Assembly: GCA_003313425.1 (NCBI GenBank)
Contig: NHZP01000030.1
Coordinates: forward strand, 186,001-250,000
Source of the DNA: Pseudopyrenochaeta lycopersici
Lineage: Eukaryota > Ascomycota > Dothideomycetes > Pleosporales > Pseudopyrenochaetaceae
DNA: 64,000 bases
Direction: 5' to 3'
This document shows, in pieces, positions 12,622 to 23,957 of the stretch. A program made the translations under genes and the position numbers. Positions within the stretch are counted from its first letter, which is position 1; each line of letters begins with the position of its first letter. The notes below the pieces were generated by a model that saw only the letters and a program-made list of their open reading frames with translations, searched no databases and had not been told where the DNA came from.

Positions 12622-13778
12622 TTATACGCCATCGTTGAACCTGTAGTCGTGGTCCCAGCGCTGCTCGAGTCAGGTACTCCTCGGAGGCTAAAGACGATAT
12701 GTGTGCACTCACTTGGTCCCAAGGTTTGCTTGAGTCAACAAACCTCAGATCTGTACCTACCCGGATGATGTTGTTCGGGTCAAAGTTTAAAGTCGATGCA
12801 TGAATCTGCACTCCGTCAGCCATTTGCCCCGTCTCAGTACAAGCAACTCACTGTAAAAGGAGTATGCAGTACAACATCACCAGCGTCGTATTTCGTCACC
12901 AACCACCTTCTTTGAAAGGTATCTGAGTACTCTCGAGGCCCATCAGCTAGTAGCCCGGTCGATAGCATGTTTTGGTTGAAGGCGTTCTTCGTTTCTTCCT
13001 CGTTCATGCCGCTTTCTTTGGCCTTTCGGGTGAAGTCTGCTTCTACTTCTCGTCCCAGATTGTGGCCTAGAACAACGATCAGCCCCGTCAACTCTTAGCT
13101 AGCTAACCATTCATGCTCACCATTCTCTAGATATATCAGGCCCCCGCCGGTCAAAGAGATGTCTCCCATTGGAATCCAAGCTGTCACACTGGTAGGCTCG
13201 CCATGTCTCAAGAAGATTTGATCATAGTGCACGCCAATTGCTTTGTTGCCTGGCGTATTGTTGCGCAGCAAACTTCGGCGAACACCCAGGGTACTATCGC
13301 CCCACCCAGTCATACGAGCAATGAAGTCTTTCAGCACTGGGTGCTTGCAGAACGTTTCTTTGTACCAGTCTGCATAATGCGCCTCCAAGGCCAGGTCAAC
13401 GAACTTCTCAGCAGTGGCTGCTCCAGGCTTTCCATTGCCGCCTGCCGCACCCGCTCCAATACCTGGGAAGTTAGCAGCATCCTGATCAGAGTCAAAGATA
13501 CCCTCGACAGGTTGTGTCCCGGGCTTCAGAACTCCACTTGGAGCCAGCATCTTAAAGTACTCCTCGCGAGCTTTCAGAACATCCTCCCGAGGTAGTATGC
13601 CTTTAAGAAAGACATATCCATCCTCATGGTAGCGGCGATACAGCTCGTCAAGTGGCATATCAGGAGATGACTCTGTTAACCTCCCGACCTGATCTGGTCG
13701 AAGCAGTCCATCGTTTACATACAGCTTAGTGGCCTCAAGGCTCGGCACGCCTTGCTCCAGTGACAGTGCATGTGGCAT
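12622..13778 (-). CDS. Phytanoyl-CoA dioxygenase (PhyH) family protein
   Basis: Exon model: complement(join(12622..12660,12713..12805,12852..13066,13121..13778)), 334 aa; the last exon codes for only 12 residues plus stop. Fe(II)/2-oxoglutarate oxygenase features are visible: the HxD iron ligands in GVHYDQIFLRHG, a distal His in TIHASTLNF, and a conserved Arg in IIRVGTDLRF that would bind 2-oxoglutarate. The N-terminal part (YRRYHEDGYVFLKGILP) is the usual PhyH entry strand. Fungal members hydroxylate very different substrates, from fatty acyl-CoA to secondary metabolites, so the substrate is not assignable. It is transcribed away from a Zn2Cys6 regulator that begins about 630 bp off, which suggests, but does not prove, local control. 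Confidence 0.87.
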
Positions 13779-14411
13779 AACGAATGTAGCGAAGCGCTGA
13801 TGAGACAGTTACACAAAGGCTGGAGGTAGAAAAAAAGCAAGAAAGATCCAATGCAGACTTATATGTTGCAAAGAGTCTTTGAATGCTCATACCAGAGGAG
13901 ATAACGGATCTTCGGTCCATGATATGGCGAGCACGAGCGATCGCAGGGGAAAGTTTCCTCTTTGCGACGCCACGATGCCGCACAAAGTGTGGGGAAGGCG
14001 GGGCAGAATAGCCGCACTGTCTCTCGCTTCTGCCTCGTAGTGATCTCTTTACCCACCTGTGACTAAAGCGTGAACTATGGTTGGACAAATCACAGCTTAT
14101 CCCGGCGGAATTTTCCTATTCCACGAGCAGCCTGCCCTGTTAGAGTCGCACATGTCCCATTCTCGTAAATCTGCCCGTGCTCTCTGCAAGACCTTGGGCG
14201 ACTGAACACGACCACGTTCAATCGCGCTCTCATAACCTTTGTGGAATCAAACCACCAAATGCGGCAATGCCATGGTATGGAGAAATCGTGTCATTCTCAC
14301 ATGAGTTGAGCAGCTTCTGACTCTTGTAGCAATCGTTGCCGCACGCGTCATTATCGATGTAGGATCAGACCTCTGGGCTACCAGACCCGCACACTGAAAA
14401 CTCTGCGATAG
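13779..14411. promoter_or_regulatory. Shared intergenic region of dioxygenase and Zn2Cys6 genes
   Basis: About 630 bp between divergent coding regions. It must contain the dioxygenase promoter and either the promoter or the missing first exon of the regulator. On the plus strand a frame from ATG 14078 reads SHMSHSRKSARALCKT before a stop. This is reminiscent of a Zn2Cys6 N-terminus, but it lacks the second Cys of the pair. Confidence 0.4.
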
Positions 14412-16155
14412 GCGACGGCAAGCAACCAAGATGCGGGAGATGTGAACATGCTAAGAAGGATTGCATCTATGAGACTGGCAGACGCTTCCGACGATCTTCA
14501 ATTTCGGAATCCTTCAGCGATAGCCAGCCATGGGTCTCGCTGCCTCCTCGAAGTATGCCACTACAGGCTCGATCCACTGATATTGCTAATAGCCATGACA
14601 GTCCAGTTCCTAGATGAGTCCAGCGAGATTCGTTCTCAGTATACGGGTGATAGCTGTTCTTCATTCGAAAGCCCTTCTGTAGGCCCAGTTCAGTCTCCGA
14701 ATCCTGGTTCAGCGGGAAGTGGAGACAATCAGAATGGAACTCCTTCATCTGCCTTGATGACCCCTGTGGATGGATTCACAGTCCTGTCGCTACTAAATTC
14801 AGAGTCTCCGGTTCAGCCTCCGCCGACTTCTGCTCCAGTCTCACATAATCATCAGCTGAGTACTGACTCGTTCCAAGACAACAGAGGCAGTACATTTGTG
14901 TACCAGCAGCCTCCCGGCGCACCGATTCTATGGCCACTAGAGCATGAGCAAGAGGCTATGTTGCTACAGCATTACATTGACAATGTAGCACTCTTTGTAG
15001 GTGGCTTTCACGCAGCTCATTGCCATAACTGATTGTTACTAGTTTGATATGATGGATAATGAGTGCCATTTCGGCGTACACGTTGTCCAGAGCGCGAAGC
15101 AAAACAGCACTCTGATGAACGCCATCCTAGCCCTGTCTGCTCGTCAACTCAGCCGCACTACTGACTTCGATCCCTACATCGCTGATGCATACTACCAACG
15201 CTGTTTCGACACGCTCATTCCTGCACTAAACGATCATGTTGCCATCAAGGAAGAGTCACTACTTGCGGCTACGATCCTTCTGCGTCTGCTTGAAGAAATG
15301 AATATCTCTGTCATTGGTTCGGACCCTCAGGGCCACCTCTTCGGGACTCAAGCCATTATTCGTGCCGCCGAACAGTCATACGCTGCAGCGACTGGACCTA
15401 GCTTTCGACAAGCTATTTATTGGGCTGCCTTTCGCCAGGAGCTGTGGATCTCCTTAATGACGCAGCGTGCATTCCAACTGCATATATTCCCTGCTGATCG
15501 ATCACTTGAGCCTGCTAACGATTCAGTCTGGGCAACACGGACAGTCGCTCACCTAGGTGATGTGAGCAACTTTGTGTTTGGTGAAGAAAGACACAGTATT
15601 GCAAGATACAGCCAGTTGATGGACGAGAATAAGTCATGGACAACGTGCAGACCTAACAGCTTCGATCCATTCTTTTTTCGTCGCGATCGAGATGGAAGCG
15701 GATCAAACTTTCCAGATATTCGCTTCCACGAGAAGTCACATGTTATGGGCACGCAGTACATCACTCTGGCTCACATGCTCTTAGTGGTTCATGACCCAAC
15801 TATCCCACAACTTGGCCCTGCACATAAACAATTACGCGCTGCCGTGGACGAAATAGTGCAAGATAATGTACGCACACTTTGTGGTGTTGCACAGTCCAAC
15901 CCAAAGGTGTTCCCCTGCAAGTTCGTTGCCTGCTTTGCTATTGCTCTTGGTAAGTGAAACAATATCTATGGAACTTCAATAAGTTATATGCCCGTTGGCG
16001 ATTACTGATAGACCACAGTTGGTGACCGCTTCACCGTGAGAGCCGATCAAGAACGCCTTCGCGACTTGTGGTACGCCTGTGAACGAGCCCATGGATTTCC
16101 TCCCACCGCAGCTATTGCCCAGCTCGAAGAGTCATGGGGCTGGCATAATGGCTGA
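14412..16155 (+). CDS. Zn2Cys6 transcription factor, 5' end unresolved
   Basis: Exon model for the visible part: 14412..14552, 14602..14996, 15043..15949, 16019..16155. The first exon starts after an AG and reads GDGKQPRCGRCEHAKKDC, the second half of a binuclear zinc cluster (C-x2-C-x6-C). The first half (CxxCRxxxxxC) must lie in an upstream exon that I could not identify, or is lost. After a Ser/Pro-rich linker comes the fungal-specific regulatory domain: LQHYIDNVALF joined to FDMMDNECHFGVHVV, then LMNAILALSARQLSRT, the usual entry to that domain. The end, LRDLWYACERAHGFPPT, is also typical of this group. It is predicted to be a nuclear regulator. Its divergent neighbour, the PhyH-family enzyme, is a natural candidate target. 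Confidence 0.82.
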
Positions 16156-16212
16156 AAGTCATATGTCGACGAAGTCTGTGCCCTTTCCACGACTCTGTGC
16201 CACCATCAGCGT

Positions 16213-16521
16213 CTACAGTTGTAACCACGACAGAGGCGACGGTACGATTGCCAACAGCCTCGGGAGAGCGTGCATCTCCGAGTATTCTTGGTGGATCAAT
16301 TCTTCAATAGCGAACCAGGTCATCTCATCGTCATCCGAAACGCTTTTCGAGGGGTTTGGGGACATTCCCATGCAATGACTAGGTGGGGACGAGGCCGTGA
16401 GGATCCCCGTCACCCAGAGTCCCACAGAGGTCTTCAGCATGTGATTGATTTTTTCAACCTCAGCATCTGATATCACTATTCCAGGCCATTCCGAACATTG
16501 TCTGTATTTTGACCGAGACAT
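16213..16521 (-). CDS. Possible small protein of 102 aa
   Basis: Open frame with a true ATG at 16521, convergent with and 58 bp from the regulator gene. It reads MSRSKYRQCSEWPGIVISDA at the start and contains an acidic segment, SVSDDDEMTWFAIEELIHQE. The composition is protein-like, but no domain is recognised and no splice sites are needed. It could be a fragment of a lost gene or chance. Confidence 0.3.
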   Translation of the reverse strand: MSRSKYRQCSEWPGIVISDAEVEKINHMLKTSVGLWVTGILTASSPPSHCMGMSPNPSKSVSDDDEMTWFAIEELIHQEYSEMHALPRLLAIVPSPLSWLQL

Positions 16522-18554
16522 AATTTTTGATTATACTAGAGAGGATATCTTTCGCGCATGATTAGGGAAAACATTGGTGGAGGTACTTGAGAAATTTGAC
16601 TTCCTGGTTGAACAAAAGTTTCTAGAGTCTAATCATCAAGCAGCAGATAGCGGCAAAACTTGCGGCCACTGTTACGCATTTCTCGTCAGTCCTTTTCTAA
16701 ACCGCCAATTTAATTCCCTCAATAGAATAAGCTCGGCCACCCGACCAATGTTTTTCCATCCACATCATTCAGGACGATATTTACTTCCGAGACGCCGCAC
16801 ATCCAGTGCGATTCATGAATATGAAGGGTATCCAGAGGCGCCGACCCTGTCCGTTGCTGCCTCCAAAGTACTCAATAGAAAGACTTCAGGCTTTTCAGCC
16901 ATGCTCCGGTGCCCACACAGCGCAGCCAAAACCGGCGAACTTTGCGAAAATTCGGCCTTCCTCTCGCTCAATTAGCTGTCAGCTATTTTCCCTCGATTAC
17001 ATATGGCTCTCCAGTAATGGAATACTGTATGACTGTCTTTGTGTTTGGTTTCGCGAGGGCAGTGCATGCAATCTTCCATTATCTGGGCAAACCAGCTTCA
17101 CACCATATATAAATTCGCTCGATTGCTTCCATAGCCTTGAAGATCACGGACTCAAAACTGCACAAGCCTCAGAACTCAGTATACACGCTCGCCTTCCAGC
17201 CTTTAACTAGGAAACGGTCTATAACCGGGGTTTTATTTACCTGATAGAAGAGCTTAGGCCCTTTACACATGGACCTATCTGCAAAATATGTTGGCGCAAG
17301 CCGCTTCTCGATGAGTGGCCTGTGTATTAGGTCTCAAGATGTAGTTTGAAAACCCTGCGTTAAGGTACTGCACTTAAGCCGGGCTGCCTGACAACTTCCC
17401 ATTATACTTTTCCTCTCGAAAAAATCGTGCGGAATAGCTTCAAAGACGCCGTTATTGAGATAGAGGAATAAGTGTTATGATGGATCTGAGGGAGAGAGAT
17501 TTCAGAAGTTTTTCGTCCACGTTCGACAAATGTGGGCGAAATCGAGCTTGCTCACATGGCACAGTGATCTAGAGTTTTTATTTAATACTTTGACATGTTG
17601 TCGAGTTCCACTTTCCGCGGTCGAGCTTTGTGATGAAGAACGCTCTGCTCTATCAACGAGTGCATTCTTTGCCATAATTATGGCGAATGAGATCTCAACA
17701 TTGATTTTTGCAAGGAAAAGAGCAGCTATTTTAACTGTTGAGTCTTCTTCAAGACTTCTAAACTAAGCAGCTGCTACTTGTTATTCAAAATTCCTTGCGC
17801 TAGGAGTTGGACGTTGTGGTTGTCCATCATTAGAGTTGTCACTGCTCTTGTCTTCACTGTCAGAGCTCAATCGCGCTTGCCTCCACAGTTCCAGGCCCCT
17901 CGCCCCAATTGGTGGCATCATGGTTTTTCACCTACTACTCTGACCTGCGTCATTGTTGTCGATGTCTAGCGGCTAATAGTGAGCACGAATGGATTGAAGA
18001 GCAAGGCGGTGTTAAAATCCCACCTTGGCTTGCTTGCCTTGCCTTTTTTGCATGTTTATACGCGCATTTTCTCTTGAGGAAGTAGACGAGGCGATACAAC
18101 TATACTGATCAACGGCAACCTGTATAGCCTTTGACCTCGTAATAGGTCTTCGACTATACCCTTGTTGCCTACGAGGACAAAGCCTTCTATCATATAAGTG
18201 TGAGCGAGAAGGATTCGTATAGTGTTCTAGAGAGATCTGAGCTTATTGGTAACAGTGATATCAATTACTACATTCTGGCTTGATGGATACGGTGAGCGCC
18301 ACCATGTGATGCTGGAGGAATGACTTCACAAACGGTCGTCCCTTCTGACCAACGCGCCTGCCCGTTCGTTTGTCACCATAGCGAGATTGTTCAGGTTCAC
18401 GTGATTGTTCACTACGAAACTCACCTACAGCTGCTTCCCTTGTAGCTCTATTGTATGCTCATTCGTAAAGAAGTTTGCCTCAATACTAAACCTCAATTCG
18501 CTTATAGATCGGATATTGTATCTGTTAATGAAGAAAATTTCAAATCGCGCAACC
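16522..18554. other. Gene-free stretch
   Basis: About 2 kb without a supported gene. Short frames on the plus strand (16574-16975, 16806-17210) lack motifs and start contexts. It appears somewhat AT-rich towards 17.2-18.4 kb. The right end is probably the promoter of the 18555 gene. Confidence 0.45.
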
Positions 18555-19553
18555 ATGTACGAATCCTCATCACCGCCAGAACGATATATCCCCAAACGCG
18601 GCGGACTAGAGCCTGTTCAGCCGCCATTGGACTCCACAGCAAGTTTGAACCTAGCTTCCAGACCGTCAGATATAGAGATGCCCTCGTCCCGGCTTGACTA
18701 CGACCCTCCTACGGATTTTGTCTCATCGTCCCCGCCAGAACTGCCACAAGATACAAAGTCTGCTTCCTGGCTCTCGGTTGCCGCTAAACCGCCCATGCAC
18801 AATGTCAAACCCGGTCCAGAGACGCGGCAGAACAGCTCCATATCCTGGCCGCATGGAGTTCTCTCTGGCGGTATGCTCATCGATATTCTTGAATACCTCT
18901 CTGCGACCCAACAGCAGATCAACTGGGCCCTTTCGCTATGGTTACAAGACCACTATGTCGCCCCCTTCGGCCGCATCGAGCGGCTCGACGGTCTCATCGT
19001 TGCCAGCACAAACCATATGGGAATGATTATACTAGCGCATGAGTGGTACATTGACTTCATGGGAAAGAGAGCAAAGGTGCAGAGGCTGTGGGTACCCGGC
19101 TTGGAGCCTACTTACATTATGAATGAGAAGGAAAGCCCCTTGAGGGTACCAGATCTGCCGAGACGGTTCCAACAGACACTGTGGAGAGCAAGCGATATGT
19201 ATTATCAGAATGGCATAGAAGTGAAGAGAAAGGGATGGAGTTTAGGAGAGTGGAAGGACGAGATGGGCAGGGACAGGAAGCTTTGGATGGCACCGAGTGA
19301 CAATGGTGAAGTTGACACAATGAAGAGACCAAGTTACATGAAGAAATCTAATGCAAAATTTGCAGATCGAGCGAAGCTTGCTGGTAATGCAAAGCATGGG
19401 GGCCAAGCTCTAGCGAGTCAAGCAGGGGAAGCGCTATCGACAGAGCGTCAGTCTTCCCCTTCAGCCGAAGTCGAAAGGACACCCACTCCAGTCGAAATCG
19501 AAAAGATCGATGCTCTATATTCGCCTCCCAGAAATATGGAGCGTTCACTATAG
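18555..19553 (+). CDS. Uncharacterised protein, 332 aa
   Basis: Single exon. The start at 18555 (context AACCATG) is preferred over an in-frame ATG at 18528; either is possible. The first ~100 residues are Ser/Pro-rich and disordered (YESSSPPERYIPKRGG). A folded middle part follows: SWPHGVLSGGMLIDILEYLS, then NWALSLWLQDHYVAPFGRIE and HEWYIDFMGKRAKVQRLWVP, with many Trp and aromatic residues. The C-terminal 80 residues are again charged and low in complexity. There is no signal peptide and no membrane helix. I do not recognise the family; it resembles the many conserved but unnamed fungal proteins. Confidence 0.7.
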   Translation: MYESSSPPERYIPKRGGLEPVQPPLDSTASLNLASRPSDIEMPSSRLDYDPPTDFVSSSPPELPQDTKSASWLSVAAKPPMHNVKPGPETRQNSSISWPHGVLSGGMLIDILEYLSATQQQINWALSLWLQDHYVAPFGRIERLDGLIVASTNHMGMIILAHEWYIDFMGKRAKVQRLWVPGLEPTYIMNEKESPLRVPDLPRRFQQTLWRASDMYYQNGIEVKRKGWSLGEWKDEMGRDRKLWMAPSDNGEVDTMKRPSYMKKSNAKFADRAKLAGNAKHGGQALASQAGEALSTERQSSPSAEVERTPTPVEIEKIDALYSPPRNMERSL

Positions 19554-20371
19554 GTGGAAGTCGAGGGGAGTTCACGTACAATGTCTCCTTGATGTTTGAT
19601 GAGCGGAGGGCCACGATTGGTGTTGTTGAGCGGCTTATCTGAGCGAAGCAAATATTTCAACTTTGCTGGATGCAGGGAATGTGGAGACCTTAATACGCGT
19701 ACAAAGCACTATAGAGACGCCTTCATGCATGAACCCAAGTCAATAGTTACAGAACGAGGTCGAGTATCAGTATGTATTCGATGCCGACGCTGGTATACAC
19801 TACTCTTATTCCATTATTTCCATGCTTCGCACTCGGACTTTGGAACGATGGGAATTGTGCTTCTTTTGATAGAGATCTAGCCAAGCGTCTAGATCACCGT
19901 GCATACTGGGCTCGGAAGCCCCGAGATAAATTTGGCTCGAAAAGAAAAGTCTGCCGAACCGATGTATAGCGAACACAATGCCCTTCCCCTTTGAAAAGCA
20001 AAACGTTTCTTCTCCTTTCCATTCCATCGTACGAGCTTGGTATCAATAGCGTAGGTACGTCTCTCGCCCCACATGGCGATGTACCATGCGGCTGAAAACA
20101 TCTGGCGAGGCTGTCAAGGCTGTCAACCGACGCGCTACTTCACCCACCTTACTCTATCCAGTAGTAAACCTTTCTCAAACAGGCAGCGCAGCTTCGCCAA
20201 CACCCATTGGCCAATGCGCATATTAACCTACTCTGGCCCACTGTCGAATAGCATAAGCGAAGCACGATTCTTTTTCATCACGCCCTCGCGTGCCCCGATG
20301 GGCTAGGCCGTTCGGCAAGGCGAAAATGTGCCGCGGAACGGTCGTTTGGGGCAATCATTCGCGTATACTGG
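19554..20371. other. Intergenic, nothing recognised
   Basis: Short unsupported frames only. Confidence 0.4.
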
Positions 20372-20614
20372 CTATATGGGACTTGTGTGTTGACGTAGGG
20401 CTGGCGCGAGGCTTGAAGTACACCGGCTGGGAGTAGAGACGAATGCGAGGTACCTGGACTGCGAACGACGTGCTGTTTGGCTGTAGCCGACTAGTGGTGG
20501 GTCGCGAGTGGCCAAGAACTTCTCGATTGCTGTGGTATCGCAATGTTGGCGTCGATGGTCCTTGAAGGCGTTGCTGAGGTAGATAGTGATGATGAGATTG
20601 TTGACGGGAGGCAT
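20372..20614 (-). CDS. Possible small protein of 80 aa
   Basis: True ATG at 20614. The first ~50 codons show strong preference for C-ending codons, as in real fungal genes (MPPVNNLIITIYLSNAFKDH). A GT (GTACCTCG) follows RRSQS, so the real gene could splice there rather than run to 20372. No domain is recognised. Confidence 0.28.
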   Translation of the reverse strand: MPPVNNLIITIYLSNAFKDHRRQHCDTTAIEKFLATRDPPLVGYSQTARRSQSRYLAFVSTPSRCTSSLAPALRQHTSPI

Positions 20615-20933
20615 GTGGGCCGTGGCTTGAGATGGTCAGGCGTTGATGGTATTACAAAGATATCCTGCTTGAATTAGCAGTCAGGATTCTGAGTCTCCTT
20701 ATATCAATATCGTGCCGCTTTCGAGCAGTGCTGCGAAAAGTCATTCTTTGAAGTATCTCTCATTCATCCCTTCAACTATAGCAGTTCATCTGCGTCCGGT
20801 CTCTATCGACTCTATCCAGTTTCTAGCAGCTCTGTCAGTTACATCAGATCATTATCGACAACACTCAGTCTCTTTTAACCACTCCAATCGGTCCCATTGA
20901 CCATTTCTGGCCTCCGAAGCTTGGTAGTTCATC

Positions 20934-21860
20934 ATGAAGCTTCGCTGCTACGAGTCTTGGGGCGTACCTCGAAGTGGTTTTGATCCTTCCTATACATTCG
21001 TCCGCTCAGACTTTGTCTCACCAGTTGTTCTCGCCTGCATACGAGCTCTCCTATCCATCTACTCCTTCACAACGATTATAACCTGCTACACATGGCTGGC
21101 CAACGAAACGGCCACCATTTCCCTAAAAGACGTAAACATCGATACCTACACCATCCAACAGAGCGATGCCGCCATCGGTCAATCATTCAGTTTCTTCACA
21201 TACCTGACCTTTTGGTCCCTCGGATTCTATTTCCTTGTATCAAGCATACATACTTTCGTGTATGCCTTTCGCCAACGCACATGGCTTCACAATAGCTGGC
21301 CCCGGCCACTGCAACTGGCGCACAGTCTTTATTACTCATCCATCACGTCATTCCCCTTCCTCGTCACCATCGTATTCTGGGGCACCATGAACTCCGGCTG
21401 GCCGCCTGGCCGTTTCGAACAGTGGATCAACATCTCCGTTCACGGACTCAACAGTGTTTTTGCCATCGTCGAAATCCTTCTACCAGCTACACAGCCACCG
21501 CCATGGACACATCTCAGCGTAGTCCTCTTGGTTCTCTCGTCATACCTTGGTCTTGCATACCTCACGCGCGAAACGCAGGGTTTCTATGTGTACGAGTGGA
21601 TGAATCCCGCGCATGGGAACTGGAGTGTTGTTCTGCATATTGCAGGGTATGCGGGTGGGATGATTGCCCTGTTTGTGCTTGCGAGATATACGATTATGGG
21701 GAGGAATCTCTTAGCAGAGAAGATGGAGCTGACGAGGAAGCGTGGTGGAGAGATGGGAGAAAAGGATATCAAGTTGGACGACCAAAGTGACACGTGGTCG
21801 GCTAAGGTGGTTATTTCGAGACCGGTGCAGGCACGCCAATCTCAAAGTTATTTTGTCTGA
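20934..21860 (+). CDS. Integral membrane protein, AIG1/rolling-stone-like
   Basis: Single exon, 308 aa, start MKLRCYESWGVPRSGFDPSY. Six or seven hydrophobic helices are visible, including VVLACIRALLSIYSFTTIIT, FSFFTYLTFWSLGFYFLVSS, LVTIVFWGTM, ISVHGLNSVFAIVEILLP, LSVVLLVLSSYLGLAYL and VVLHIAGYAGGMIALFVLAR. The order (Tyr-Phe-Thr-Trp-like helix, paired FPFLVTIVFW, then His-Gly-Leu-Asn followed by an acidic helix end) resembles the FAR-17a/AIG1 and rolling-stone group. Some animal members are threonine hydrolases of fatty-acid esters. Catalytic identity here is not established. The short cytosolic tail is charged. Confidence 0.72.
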   Translation: MKLRCYESWGVPRSGFDPSYTFVRSDFVSPVVLACIRALLSIYSFTTIITCYTWLANETATISLKDVNIDTYTIQQSDAAIGQSFSFFTYLTFWSLGFYFLVSSIHTFVYAFRQRTWLHNSWPRPLQLAHSLYYSSITSFPFLVTIVFWGTMNSGWPPGRFEQWINISVHGLNSVFAIVEILLPATQPPPWTHLSVVLLVLSSYLGLAYLTRETQGFYVYEWMNPAHGNWSVVLHIAGYAGGMIALFVLARYTIMGRNLLAEKMELTRKRGGEMGEKDIKLDDQSDTWSAKVVISRPVQARQSQSYFV

Positions 21861-22499
21861 ACGTATTGTTGTAATGGGTTCGAGTCTACATTCATTTTCT
21901 GTTCTAATTACAATGTGCGTCAGGTGCTATTATCAGGTCTTCGTGAAAATTCGCCCTGCGCAGTGACCATGTCAGCCTCGTCCTCATCGCCACGCTATTT
22001 ATCAGCTGATGGAGACCTGAGCCCAAGACCCCGATCTACTAGGTTGTCAATGAAGTGGTACCAGGGCATCGTTGTGTTTCGAAGCGGGTGCGCTGCCAGG
22101 ATGCGATATGTTTGTTGCGAGGCTCAGAGGCTTTGGTTCTCGTTGTCCGGAGGGCGTGCAGATTGATTCGGTAATGGGCATGGAGAGAATGTGCGTAGTA
22201 GTTTAAGACAGCATGAAACATGATTCCCAACGAATTTATTTCTGCCAATCAAGCACTTGCGGATAATTGACTATATGATAAGTACGTACGAAAGCATACT
22301 TTGCTGTGTGAAGTCTATTCCTAGGCAAAACAGGAAGCTTCTGTGATTGCTCTTCTTGTGAGCAATTGAAAGAGAGCAGTGCTATCTGTAGGAGCCTGCC
22401 CTTTACCACTCAAAATTATGTGCGTAAAAGAGCCACCGATTGTCTTAGATGGTCAAAATGATGATTTCAACGCACCTTGGTCAGTGGAGTCCTCTAAAT
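21861..22499. other. Intergenic, nothing recognised
   Basis: 3' flank of the membrane protein gene and unsupported short frames. Confidence 0.4.
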
Positions 22500-23957
22500 T
22501 CTCAGGGGTTATTTGTTACACCAATTCCGTCCCTTGATCTAGCCGTTCTCACCTCTCTCCGAAGTCGATCATCTATGGGTACCTTCAGGATGGGGGTTGA
22601 ATTGAGGTAACCTTCTGCATCTGTATTCCAGACCGCGCCCCTGAAGTATGCAGCTAGACATGTGAAATGCGCAAGACCAATCTCCTTCTCTTGAACACCA
22701 TGCATGTGTTTTCATCTCCGCTGTTTGTGTGGCCACTGATGTTTCAACCACGAATTGAAGAAAATCAGCAGAGGGTTCGGGAATTCAGGCGTGAAAATCT
22801 GCCTTGCAAGGGTTCGTGACATGTCTCCGTGGAGTTCAACCGTTTCGGCCGTACGTGAATGTACTTGGCGATTCGCTCCCCAACCCCACAATTCACAAAC
22901 TGGATGCGTCAATTCAATCAATGCGGAGACTCGTTCAATGCATGGACGATGGTGGAGTTGACCTGGACACCGGGAAGGAACTGGGAGGCGCCGAGTGCTA
23001 TGCAGTTAGGTAGTAAAAGGGTATAACGCAGGTTAGTATGGAGATGACTTGTAGCATAGGCACTCCGCGGAACCTTCTATCCTTGTGGGGAAAGTCGGCC
23101 ACTGTATATGTCCTGCCTGATGTGGTAAGCTTGTCGACGATTGACTGGAGGACCCTCACAGGCCCCTGTGACGATGGTATGAATTCCGGCACGATGGGCA
23201 GTGGTCCTGGAAAAACGTCAGAAGCGTTCTGAAATGACAGATAAGCACGTCAGAGCTCGCTTCTAGTGATGGCTGTGGATCCTCTTCCGAGATTAGCAAT
23301 GGCTTTCCCAAGGTGAGCGTTTGCATCTTCGGGGGCGTAGCACTCCGCGTCTATCAAGTCAAAGACTGCTAATTTAGCACAAGATTGCTGCCGCGCGCCT
23401 GAATTCTCTCAAGCCGCATGGGCCATGAGTGTTGGTTGCGATACCCGCTCGATGGACCCAACCAGTCATCTTCTGTGTCGAGGCGAAGCATTCGGCCAGG
23501 ATCATGTTCCTGACAAGTTCAATACCCCTAATGATCCTTTATTGCGGAAAATGACACCCACGAGGCTGTGAAGGGAATCAGGAAACGCAGGGCAAGTCTG
23601 CCTTGCGTTGTGAGCACGGCATGGTAAAGCACGACGGTGAAGATAGTAGTGGCAGCCAATTGCCGTGGAGAGGCGCGGGGATAGCTCTGGCAATGCTTCT
23701 TTTTTATTGACAAGACGTTCAATGGGTGGGCGTGACAGGGTGAGTGGATAGTGTAGACGAGAAGCTCCGAAAGTCAGAACTAAGAAAAGGGTTTGATTTG
23801 ATGCAGCGGAGTGACCCAGGACCACCTTCTTTACGAAATCAAGGTTTACAGCTGGATGAAAAGGAGGCAGGTGCAGTCGGCAGGCTGTCTCGAGCTGGTA
23901 GAGTTTTATGAGGTGCTGAAAGCCGCAACTGTCAATGTCTCTGATCAGGTGCGCCAT
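22500..23957 (-). other. Possible degraded or unresolved multi-exon coding region
   Basis: Several protein-like stretches follow one another on the minus strand. They start with an ATG at 23957 (MAHLIRDIDSCGFQHLIKLY). A pair of hydrophobic helices follows near 23.55-23.68 kb (LAATTIFTVVLYHAVLTT, ALRFLIPFTASWVSF). Then come MLRLDTEDDWLGPSSGYRNQ around 23.45 kb, DLIDAECYAPEDANAHLGKA around 23.32 kb, PGPLPIVPEFIPSSQGPVRV around 23.18 kb, and ELWGWGANRQVHSRT around 22.87 kb. The frames are interrupted by stops, and I found no set of GT-AG introns that joins them cleanly. The hydrophobic pair plus the ELWGWG segment faintly recall fungal wax-synthase-like membrane acyltransferases, but this is a weak resemblance. 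It may be a decaying gene. Confidence 0.3.
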
